Part shown: positions 37,517 to 45,014 of the stretch, one piece after another
How the letters are laid out: the number at the start of each line of letters is the position of its first letter
How positions within the stretch are numbered: the first letter of the stretch is position 1
From: Mycolicibacterium rhodesiae JS60
GTDB lineage: Bacteria > Actinomycetota > Actinomycetes > Mycobacteriales > Mycobacteriaceae
Length of the DNA: 64,000 nucleotides
NCBI GenBank assembly: GCA_000230935.2
Contig: AGIQ01000007.1
Location: forward strand, 1-64,000
Direction of reading: 5' to 3'
The notes under the pieces: generated by a model
What the model was told of the DNA's origin: nothing
Databases searched by the model: none
What the model saw: the letters and a program-made list of their open reading frames with translations, nothing else
Position numbers and translations under genes: made by a program

Positions 37517-38263
37517 TCAGTTCAGCGAGACCCAGAAATCGGCGAGCACCTGCGCCGCACGCTCGGGATCCTGAAGCATCCACCAGTGCCCGAGACCGTC
37601 GAGCACCTCGGTGCGGGCGCCCGCCCGCGCGGCAGCCTCCCGGCGCAGGTCATCGTTGCCGACGTAGGTGTCTTCGGTGGCCAGCAGCGAGAGCCCGGGG
37701 CGGGCCGCGGCGTTGCCGAGCGACCGTCCGGCCTGGGCCATCGCCGGCTGCGCGGCCGAGCGGTACAGCGCCAGGATGGCCCGGCCCATCTCCGGACCCT
37801 GTGCGACGGCCAGTTCGGCGGCGACGGCGTCGGGTATCCCGAGCCCCACGAGCTGGGCGACCCGGTCGTCGACCGAGCCGCCGATCATCGCCTGGACGAG
37901 TTCCTCGCCGGCGTCCGGGGTCTGCCACACCTGCGCCACGTCATGCCAGACGTAGTCGGGATGCAGGATGCCCAGCACATCGCTGGCCCAGCTGCGCACC
38001 AGTTCAGGGTGGTGCATCACGAGGTTGATCACATGGCCGCCGCCCCAGTCGTGGCCGACCAGGTCGACGGGCCCCTCGATGCGTTCCAGCTCGGCTTCCA
38101 GCCAATCCCGGTACGCCAGATAGGTCATCGGGAAATCCGCGGGAAGCGGCGCCCCGAATCCCGGCGGGGACAACCGCACCACATCGTCGCGACCGAGGGC
38201 TGCGATCAACGGGCCCCAGATCGCGTCGGTCTCCGGATTACCGTGCACCAGAACCACCGTCAT
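37517..38263 (-). CDS. alpha/beta hydrolase
   Basis: 248 residues from MTVVLVHGNP. The oxyanion motif is HGNPET, the nucleophile elbow GHDWGG (Asp rather than Ser, about residue 83) and the C-terminal His in GLGHWWM. The Asp nucleophile places it with epoxide hydrolases and haloalkane dehalogenases. An upstream in-frame start would add 12 residues. Confidence 0.82.
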   Translation of the reverse strand: MTVVLVHGNPETDAIWGPLIAALGRDDVVRLSPPGFGAPLPADFPMTYLAYRDWLEAELERIEGPVDLVGHDWGGGHVINLVMHHPELVRSWASDVLGILHPDYVWHDVAQVWQTPDAGEELVQAMIGGSVDDRVAQLVGLGIPDAVAAELAVAQGPEMGRAILALYRSAAQPAMAQAGRSLGNAAARPGLSLLATEDTYVGNDDLRREAAARAGARTEVLDGLGHWWMLQDPERAAQVLADFWVSLN

Positions 38264-38292
38264 GGCGACATCCTGACACGGCCTGCTAGGTT

Positions 38293-38308
38293 TTGACATC
38301 CGTCAAAT
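38293..38308. promoter_or_regulatory. palindromic operator candidate before the thiolase gene
   Basis: TTTGAC-ATCC-GTCAAA is a perfect 6-bp inverted repeat, 30 bases before the ATG, and overlaps a TTGACA-like -35 box. It resembles TetR-family sites controlling lipid genes in mycobacteria. The specific regulator is not identified. Confidence 0.45.
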
Positions 38309-38337
38309 AGCGCCATGACTTTCGAAAGGGGCCGTCC

Positions 38338-39801
38338 ATGGATCCGCGGACGCCGGTACTCGTCGCGGCCGGACAGGTCAACCAGCACGACGACGCCGAC
38401 ATCGAGCCCGTCGACCTGATGGCCGCGGCCGCTCGGGAGGCGGCCGACCCGCGGGTGCTGCAGGCCGTCGACGCGATCCGCGTGGTCAACCTATTGACGT
38501 GGCGCTACCGCGATCCCGGCCTGCTGCTGGGCCAGCGGATCGGTGCGCCGGATGCTGCGACGCGCTACACCGGGGTCGGCGGCAATACGCCCCAGTCGCT
38601 GGTGAACCAGGCCTGCCTGGACATCCAGAACGGCCGTGCCGACGTCGTTCTACTCGCCGGCGGAGAGACCTGGCGTACCCGGATGCGGTTGCGCGCCAAG
38701 GGAATCAAACCGGATTGGACCCGCCAGGACGATTCCGTAGCGGTGCCGCCTGGCGGCGAGGACGTGCCCATGTCGGGCCCGGCCGAAGACCGCATCGGGC
38801 TCGACCGGCCCGCGTTCGTCTATCCGCTGTTCGAGCAGGCGTTGCGGATCGCCAACGGGGAGTCCGTCGAGGAGCACCAGCGCCGGATCTCCGCACTGTG
38901 GGCGGGGTTCAGCGAGGTGGCGGCGGCCAATCCGAACGCATGGAGCCGGGAGGCGCGCACCGCCGAACAGGTCGGGCTGGCCGGACCCGACAACCGCATG
39001 ATCAGCTGGCCCTATCCCAAGCTGATGAACTCCAACAACATGGTCAATCAGGCCGCGGTGGTCATCCTGTGCTCGGTTCAGAAGGCGACCGACCTGCAGA
39101 TCCCGCGCGATCAGTGGGTGTTTCCGTACGCGGGCACCGACGCCCACGACACCTATGCGGTATCCGAACGCTACGAATTGCACCGCTCGCCGGCGATCCG
39201 GATCGGCGGGCGCCGCGCCCTGGAACTGGCCGGCGTCGGGATCGACGATCTCGACCACGTCGACATCTACTCGTGCTTCCCGTCGGCGGTGCAGGTGGCG
39301 GCCAGCGAGCTGGGGCTGCCCACCGACGACCCGCAGCGGCGGTTGACGGTGACCGGTGGGCTCACCTTCGCCGGCGGGCCGTGGAACAACTACGTCATGC
39401 ACTCGATCGCCACCATGGCCGGGTTGTTGCGCGCCAATCCGGCCGCCCGCGGCCTGATCACCGCCAACGGGGGCTACCTCACCAAACACAGCTTCGGCGT
39501 CTACAGCGCCACGCCGCCACCGACCCCGTTCCGTTGGGAGGACGTCCAGGCGGAGGTCGACCGCGAGCCCACCCGTCCCGCGGTCGTCGAATTCGACGGC
39601 GAAGGCACGGTGGAGTCCTGGACCACGCCGTTCGACCGTGACGGGCGGCCGGAGAAGGCGTATCTGACTGTTCGCACCAGCGACGATGCCCGCGCCATGG
39701 CGCTCATCGCGGATCCCGAGGCGGCCGCGGTCACGGTGGCCGAGGACATCGCGGGCGCCAAGGTGCGGGTGCACGCCGACGGCCGGGCCAGCCTGGCCTG
39801 A
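38338..39801 (+). CDS. thiolase-family (acetyl-CoA acetyltransferase-like) protein
   Basis: 487 residues. The thiolase fold is visible: NTPQSLVNQACLDIQNGRAD, VVLLAGGE, DIYSCFPSAVQVAASELGLP and GGLTFAGGPWNNYVMHSIAT. The usual N-terminal nucleophilic Cys segment is altered, as in the TLP/SCP-x-like mycobacterial group that has a C-terminal extension. Activity may be thiolytic or structural. GAAAGG is upstream of the ATG. Confidence 0.78.
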   Translation: MDPRTPVLVAAGQVNQHDDADIEPVDLMAAAAREAADPRVLQAVDAIRVVNLLTWRYRDPGLLLGQRIGAPDAATRYTGVGGNTPQSLVNQACLDIQNGRADVVLLAGGETWRTRMRLRAKGIKPDWTRQDDSVAVPPGGEDVPMSGPAEDRIGLDRPAFVYPLFEQALRIANGESVEEHQRRISALWAGFSEVAAANPNAWSREARTAEQVGLAGPDNRMISWPYPKLMNSNNMVNQAAVVILCSVQKATDLQIPRDQWVFPYAGTDAHDTYAVSERYELHRSPAIRIGGRRALELAGVGIDDLDHVDIYSCFPSAVQVAASELGLPTDDPQRRLTVTGGLTFAGGPWNNYVMHSIATMAGLLRANPAARGLITANGGYLTKHSFGVYSATPPPTPFRWEDVQAEVDREPTRPAVVEFDGEGTVESWTTPFDRDGRPEKAYLTVRTSDDARAMALIADPEAAAVTVAEDIAGAKVRVHADGRASLA

Positions 39802-39819
39802 GGCATACCCCGGACGTTG

Positions 39820-39890
39820 TTTGGGCAGCCGCCCACCCGGATGTCGTTTGGGCAGCCGCCCACCCGGATGCGTTTGGGCAGCCGCCCAAA
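39820..39890. repeat. three tandem copies of a 26-27-bp hairpin repeat
   Basis: TTTGGGCAGCCGCCCA occurs at 39820, 39847 and 39873. The first two copies are followed by CCCGGATG and a 2-3 base spacer. Each copy is itself a hairpin (TGGGC-AGCC-GCCCA), and the last extends to TTTGGGC/GCCCAAA. They sit after the thiolase gene and may act as stacked terminators. Confidence 0.8.
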
Positions 39891-39956
39891 GTGTCGATAT
39901 TTTCGCCCCGACCTGCCTATTCTCGTCGGAGCAGGACGGGGGAAGTAGGGCCTGGC

Positions 39957-42308
39957 ATGCAGATTCTGCTCACGGAGGTCACCGGAGAGCTAGGTCGTGC
40001 CCTCGCCAAGAGCTTGCTGGCGGCCGGCCACGACGTATACGGCATCGCCGAGCGGTCCCACCGTGACCTCGATCCCGGCGTCACCTTTGTCTGCGCAGCC
40101 CCGTCCCACCCGGTCCTGTACCGGCTGGCCGAGCAGGCCGACGTCGTCATCGGTCTGCCGGCCGAGCGGCCCGACACGCCCCGGTGTGCCGACGTCGCCA
40201 GGATCTGCGACGCCGCCGCCCGCGGTGGTGCCCGGATCGTCTTCCCGTCGCTGTCCCTGATTGCCCCGGACTCCTGGCAGCAGGCCGACGACCTCGTCAG
40301 CACCGGCTGGGCCCCGAACCTGGTGGTGCGCATTGCCGCGCCGCTGGGCCGCCAGGCCGATGCCATGGTCTGCCGGTCGGTCGCGGCGCTGCTGGACACC
40401 GACGCCACGGAGCCACTGCGCGTGCTACACGTCGACGACCTCATCCGATTTCTGGTCCTTGCCGCGGGCACCGACCGCACCGGTGTGGTCGACCTGGCCA
40501 CCGCCGACACCACCACCGCGGCGTCCGCGCACCGGATCCTCGGCGCAGCAGACCCGCGACCCAAGGTGCGCGGGGTACCGGGCTGGCGCCGGCTGTCCCC
40601 GACCGTGGATCTTGGACCGCTGCGAATCCAGTGGGGCTTCGAATGCGGTTGGGGTGCAAGCGAAGCCGTCATCGATACGGTACGCGGGCTGCAGGGTCGC
40701 AAGATGGGGCCCGACGGTGCCGTCGCAGTCCCGGGCCGAATCTCGATGCCGGTCTCTGCCGTTCCACGGGCGGCCGGCACCGACGTGCGAAACGCCGCAT
40801 CCGATGGAACCGACGGCGAGTTCGACGACCGCGTGGACCCGCGGTTCCCGATGTTCGTCGCCAGCCCACTGCACCAAGCCGCCGGACCGCTCACCCCGAT
40901 GTCGTTGGATCTGCACCTGCCGGGTCTGCGCGCCGCCGGGCGGGCATTGTCGCAATTGCTGGACCTGCGCGGGCCGGTGGCCGCCGAGTGGGAAAGCCGG
41001 CTGGTGGCGGTGTTCGGCCATCGGATCTATCTGGGTACATCGGCCCTCGCGGCTGCTGAGCCCCGAATCCCCAGTCGTGCGGCGGTTTTGGCGCACCGCC
41101 TGCGCGGCGCATCCGGCGAGCCAGCCGCGCCGGGGCTGCTCACCTCGATCACAGGCAGCCTGGCGACGAACCGTCTGACCTCCTCGGCGCGGATGTACGG
41201 CAGGCACCTGCGTGCCTACCGCGACGCCGCTGATACCGAGCGGCGCGACGCCGCGAAACTCGTGCTGTTGAGGGACGCCCAGCTGGATGCGCGAATCCGC
41301 ATGCTGCGCAGTAGGGTTCACGAAGGCTGGGTGTTGTCTGCGCTCGCCCTGCTGCTGGCCGAAGTGGCTCCCGCGCAACTGGACGGCGCGGGGGAGACGG
41401 TGAGTATCCGCGCCGAGATCGACTCACTGGCGCGAGTGTTGCGTGCGCATCCCTATGCGCGCACCGCACTGGAAGCCGGCGACGTGGCAGCCGCACGTAT
41501 CGCGGCGCCAATGCTCGCAACAGCATTCGATTCCACCCTGGCCCATGTGGGGCACCGCGGCCCGGGTGCGGCCGAGCTCGCCGCCTGCGTGCTTGCCGAC
41601 CGGCCCGACGCGATAACCGCGGCAGCGGCCCGGGTGCCGAGTACGTCGCGGTACGAGGACCAGCCGAAACTGACCGGCGCACAAGCGTGCCGGGCGCTGG
41701 CGTACGACACCACGATGCGGTTCACCCACCAACTTCGGCTTGCGGTACGGGAATTGGGACGGCGACTGGTGGCCGAGGACAAGCTCGCGGCTCCCGGCGA
41801 CGTCTTCTACCTGACCGTCGAGGAAGCCCTCTTCCCGCCGGCCGACCGTCGCCTGAGGATCAAGCGCCGCATCGCCGAACGGGAGCGGTTGCAGGCCATC
41901 AGGCTTCCCTCGGTGATCGACTCTGCATGGGCGTCTGTCGGCAGGCCCGACACCGCACAGGTCGACGACCAACTGCACGGGACCGGGCTGTTTCCCGGTG
42001 TCGCGGAGGGCACCATCCGGGTTCTCGATTCGGCCGCCGACGCAGGCCTGCAGGCCGACGACATCGCCGTCATCGCCTCCGCCGACATCGAATCCGTCCC
42101 GCTGTTCGGAACGCCCGCCGCAGTGCTCACCGAGTGCGGATCCGCCCTGTCGAATGTGGCCGGCGCCGCCGCCGAGATCGGGGTGCCGTTCGTGGCCGGT
42201 GTCACCGACGGCAGCGCGAGGCTGCGCTCGGGCATGCGGGTCCGTGTCGACGGTTCCGCCGGGCTGATCACGGTGCTTGCCCTGGACTGCGAAGTCGTGG
42301 GGGCGTGA
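39957..42308 (+). CDS. fused NAD-epimerase-like and PEP-utiliser-like protein
   Basis: 783 residues from ATG 39957. The N-terminal part resembles NAD-binding epimerases (MQILLTEVTGELGRALAKSL, RGGARIVFPSLSLIAPDSW). The C-terminal 110 residues resemble the mobile domain of PEP-utilising enzymes (FPGVAEGTIRVLDSAADAGL, IAVIASADIESVPLFGTPAA, VLTECGSALSNVAGAAAEIG, VPFVAG). The phosphorylated His of that motif (usually GG..SHA) is Asn here, so phosphotransfer by this domain is unlikely. Such fusions occur in mycobacteria without known function. Confidence 0.7.
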   Translation: MQILLTEVTGELGRALAKSLLAAGHDVYGIAERSHRDLDPGVTFVCAAPSHPVLYRLAEQADVVIGLPAERPDTPRCADVARICDAAARGGARIVFPSLSLIAPDSWQQADDLVSTGWAPNLVVRIAAPLGRQADAMVCRSVAALLDTDATEPLRVLHVDDLIRFLVLAAGTDRTGVVDLATADTTTAASAHRILGAADPRPKVRGVPGWRRLSPTVDLGPLRIQWGFECGWGASEAVIDTVRGLQGRKMGPDGAVAVPGRISMPVSAVPRAAGTDVRNAASDGTDGEFDDRVDPRFPMFVASPLHQAAGPLTPMSLDLHLPGLRAAGRALSQLLDLRGPVAAEWESRLVAVFGHRIYLGTSALAAAEPRIPSRAAVLAHRLRGASGEPAAPGLLTSITGSLATNRLTSSARMYGRHLRAYRDAADTERRDAAKLVLLRDAQLDARIRMLRSRVHEGWVLSALALLLAEVAPAQLDGAGETVSIRAEIDSLARVLRAHPYARTALEAGDVAAARIAAPMLATAFDSTLAHVGHRGPGAAELAACVLADRPDAITAAAARVPSTSRYEDQPKLTGAQACRALAYDTTMRFTHQLRLAVRELGRRLVAEDKLAAPGDVFYLTVEEALFPPADRRLRIKRRIAERERLQAIRLPSVIDSAWASVGRPDTAQVDDQLHGTGLFPGVAEGTIRVLDSAADAGLQADDIAVIASADIESVPLFGTPAAVLTECGSALSNVAGAAAEIGVPFVAGVTDGSARLRSGMRVRVDGSAGLITVLALDCEVVGA

Positions 42309-43081
42309 CGGAGGTATACCGTGGCCCGGTGATGTGGCGGACGATCGCGAAACTCTCGGCACTGTGGTACGTGCTGATCATCGTGCCTGCCGTGATCGGC
42401 ACCAGGATGCTCGAGCACGTCGGTTCGGCGGCGGCCACCGGCCGGGTGCTGGGGGTCTGGCTGGTCGGCTATGTCGCACAGTTCGTCGTGTTCCTGATGA
42501 TTTCGCGCCGGTCGCCGCGTCGGGTGATGCTGGGCTGGTTGATCTCGTCGATGATTCCCTGGGCTGCCTACTGGACGGCACCGCTGTCGTTGTGGTGGCT
42601 GGTGTTGTGGACCGCGGTGGTCGTCGGCTACGCGGCGTGGCTGTTGCGGGGCGTCGCAGAGGTGGACCGGCTACGGCGCGACGGGGTGCGCGGCACCGGT
42701 GTCGTGCTCGAGGTGATCAGGCCGGCATTCAACGTGGTGGTCAACAAGGACGCGGGACGCCGCGTGCTGCGGCTGAGCATCGAACGATCCGATGGCGCAC
42801 CCTCTTACGAGGCCCGACTGACCGGGACATTCCTCCTCGGCGAAGTTCCCGAGTCTGAGGACCGAGTGGCGGTCCGTATCGACCCGAATCGGCCGGACCA
42901 CCTCGAGCTGATCGAGGACGAGCCGATCCTGCGGGCGGCGCCGCAGCCCGACGATCTCGAGCCCGAGGTCGCCGAGCGGTTACACACCCTGAAGACCATG
43001 CGCGACCGCGGCGATCTGACCGATGCCGAATTCGCCACGGCCCGAAGGAGACTCCTCGATCCGGACTCAACCACCGACTAG
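42305..43081 (+). CDS. membrane protein with SHOCT-type tail
   Basis: 258 residues from GTG (an ATG nine codons later is possible). Three to four membrane segments (LSALWYVLIIVPAVIG, VWLVGYVAQFVVFLMI, WLISSMIPWAAYW, WWLVLWTAVVVGYAAWLL) are followed by a soluble domain and a SHOCT-like end (LHTLKTMRDRGDLTDAEFAT). GTG overlaps the previous stop. Confidence 0.72.
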   Translation: MTEVYRGPVMWRTIAKLSALWYVLIIVPAVIGTRMLEHVGSAAATGRVLGVWLVGYVAQFVVFLMISRRSPRRVMLGWLISSMIPWAAYWTAPLSLWWLVLWTAVVVGYAAWLLRGVAEVDRLRRDGVRGTGVVLEVIRPAFNVVVNKDAGRRVLRLSIERSDGAPSYEARLTGTFLLGEVPESEDRVAVRIDPNRPDHLELIEDEPILRAAPQPDDLEPEVAERLHTLKTMRDRGDLTDAEFATARRRLLDPDSTTD

Positions 43082-43804
43082 TTCGCGCAGTCGCAGCGCG
43101 TTGCGGACGGCGTGACCCTGTCCGTCATTGTTGAAGTAGACCAACACCCGCCGGTCCTGGTCCTGCCACTGCCTGATCCGCTCAGCCCACCACCTCAGGT
43201 CATCGTCGGTGTAGTCGCCCGCGTAGATGGGGGCGGTGTCGGGGCCGTGCATGCGCACGTAGACGAAGTCCGTGGTGGCGCGCAGGACGCCGGGCAACCC
43301 GGGCCCGCTCATCACGACGTAGGCGGCGCGGTGAGCTTCGAGCACCTGGTAGACCGCGGGGTGATCCCAGGACGGGTGACGCATCTCGAGGGCCACCCTG
43401 ATCCAGCCCGGCACCAGCGAGAGGAAGTGCTCCAATCGAGCGTCGTCGCGTTCGAGAGCGGGATGCAGCTGCACCAGAACCGCTTCCCGCTTGTCACCAA
43501 GGGCTCGTTGGCAGCGCTCGATGCGCTCGACCCATTCTTCAGGCGAGTTCAGCCGCCGGTAGTGGCTGAGGCCACGGTGGACCTTCACAGTCATACTGAA
43601 TCCGGCGGGCAACCGGGTGCGCCAACCTGCGAAGGTGGCGTCCTTGGGCCAGCGATAGAAGCTGGCGTTGAGTTCGACGGTGTCGAAGACCTCGGTGTAA
43701 CGGGCCAGCCGTTTGGCTACCGGCAGCCCGGGACGATAGAGCACCGAGTCCCAGTGGTCGTAGGACCACCCCGACGTGCCGACGCGAACGGTCGACGCCG
43801 TCAA
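43067..43804 (-). CDS. DUF72 protein
   Basis: 245 residues starting at a TTG that overlaps the upstream TGA (TTGA). Typical DUF72 features are RVGTSGWSYDHW, ELNASFYRWPKDATFAGWR, FSMTVKVHRGLSH, VQLHPALERDD and RRVLVYFNNDGQGHAVRNA. TIM-barrel-like, function unknown. It overlaps the convergent SHOCT gene by 15 bases. Confidence 0.82.
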   Translation of the reverse strand: MTASTVRVGTSGWSYDHWDSVLYRPGLPVAKRLARYTEVFDTVELNASFYRWPKDATFAGWRTRLPAGFSMTVKVHRGLSHYRRLNSPEEWVERIERCQRALGDKREAVLVQLHPALERDDARLEHFLSLVPGWIRVALEMRHPSWDHPAVYQVLEAHRAAYVVMSGPGLPGVLRATTDFVYVRMHGPDTAPIYAGDYTDDDLRWWAERIRQWQDQDRRVLVYFNNDGQGHAVRNALRLRELVGG

Positions 43805-44466
43805 CCGATCACGTCGCGGATGTCGTCGTCGAGGGAGACCCGCACCAGTGCGGCGGCCAGCGGGGCGACCGCCCGCCCGCTGAGCGTGGCCAACTTCTCC
43901 GCATCCCGGGGCAGCCCCAGCTCCCTCGCGGTGTCGAGTGCTCGCTTGTCGAAATATGGCCGGACCCAGGGCCATACGTCCTGCACCTCACGCAGGAAGA
44001 TGTCTGCTCCGGTGTCGCCGATCCCGGTGAATTGCTTGAGCAGCGCCTTGGCCTCCCGGGCGTCGGGCTTGGCGATCCGGGCCAGCAGACGGAGGTCGCC
44101 GCGGTAGTCCTTGTCGACCCGGTTGGCCAGGTCGGTGAGCCTGGAGGCCGAACTCTCGTCGTAGCGCACATAGTGTGCCCGGCCGAATGCCTCGATCATC
44201 GTGGACCGTTCGGCGGTCAGAACCGAGTTCGGTGTGCGCAGCCCGGCGCGGAACAGTTCCTTGGCCGCCCGCATCGCAATGGTGGCGTCGATCGGCTTGC
44301 TGGCCAACATGCACAGCACCAACAGTTGGAACAGCGGCATCGGGGCGTCGCGCAGGCTGATCCCGGCTTCGGCGGCGTACGTCGTGCCCGCGTGTTTACG
44401 CAGGCGGCGAACCAGATCCCGGGCCTCCCAATCGTCCATTAGGCTCTCAATACCCGCCATGGCCAT
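43801..44466 (-). CDS. HhH-GPD-type DNA glycosylase-like protein
   Basis: 221 residues. The helix-hairpin-helix LLKQFTGIGDTGADIFLREV (about residues 144-163) is preceded by helices typical of the endonuclease III superfamily. No [4Fe-4S] Cys cluster is seen. It may act in base excision or bind DNA only. Coupled to the DUF72 gene downstream. Confidence 0.72.
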   Translation of the reverse strand: MAMAGIESLMDDWEARDLVRRLRKHAGTTYAAEAGISLRDAPMPLFQLLVLCMLASKPIDATIAMRAAKELFRAGLRTPNSVLTAERSTMIEAFGRAHYVRYDESSASRLTDLANRVDKDYRGDLRLLARIAKPDAREAKALLKQFTGIGDTGADIFLREVQDVWPWVRPYFDKRALDTARELGLPRDAEKLATLSGRAVAPLAAALVRVSLDDDIRDVIG

Positions 44467-44625
44467 GCATAAAACGAGATTTACTCCAGCGTAAGCGATT
44501 TCGGATCATTGACGCGCCAGGCGATCGGCGTCCATCAGCGCTTCGTGTCGCGCCAGTCGACCATTCTCTGGAACCGGATAGGTCATTCACGCGACAAGCG
44601 CCACGCGCGGACATTTATTCCGGGT

Positions 44626-44958
44626 TCACTTCGCGGGCAGGGTCTTCGCGTAAGTGACCCCGCGAGCCACCCAGCTTGCGAGCTGGCGTTTGGTGCGCAG
44701 GCCGTCGTCGCCGACCCGGATCCAGCCGCGGGTCTCCCGCCCGGCCATCACCATCGGTTCGGTGTGCTCACGGGTCAGCAGCTCGGCGGTGTCATCGGGC
44801 GGTATCCGCACCATCAGGCCGCCGTGACCGCTGGCGACAACGGCCATGTTGCCGTTGATCAGGAACGCCAGACCGCCGAACATCCTTTTCTCGTCGACAC
44901 CCGCTTCGGCGGCCAGCAGTTCACGCAACCGGTTCGCCAGATCTTCGTCGTAGGCCAT
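44626..44958 (-). CDS. TfoX N-terminal-domain protein
   Basis: 110 residues with TfoX/Sxy N-terminal features: RLRELLAAEAGVDEKRMFGG, LAFLINGNMAVVASG and LMVRIPPDD. Common in actinobacteria, no competence role shown. ATG with GGAT upstream, 57 bases ahead of the Lon stop. Confidence 0.82.
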   Translation of the reverse strand: MAYDEDLANRLRELLAAEAGVDEKRMFGGLAFLINGNMAVVASGHGGLMVRIPPDDTAELLTREHTEPMVMAGRETRGWIRVGDDGLRTKRQLASWVARGVTYAKTLPAK

Positions 44959-45014
44959 CCAAAGACCGTAATGCCGGCCGCCGACAAACCGTCGGGGCCG
45001 GCATCACGACTCGG

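Noticed and set aside
43805..43975. N-terminal extension of the DUF72 protein
   Set aside because: The upstream 57 residues are Arg/Gly/Ala-rich and antisense-like, and overlap the HhH gene. The TTG overlapping the TGA fits coupled translation and the family start.
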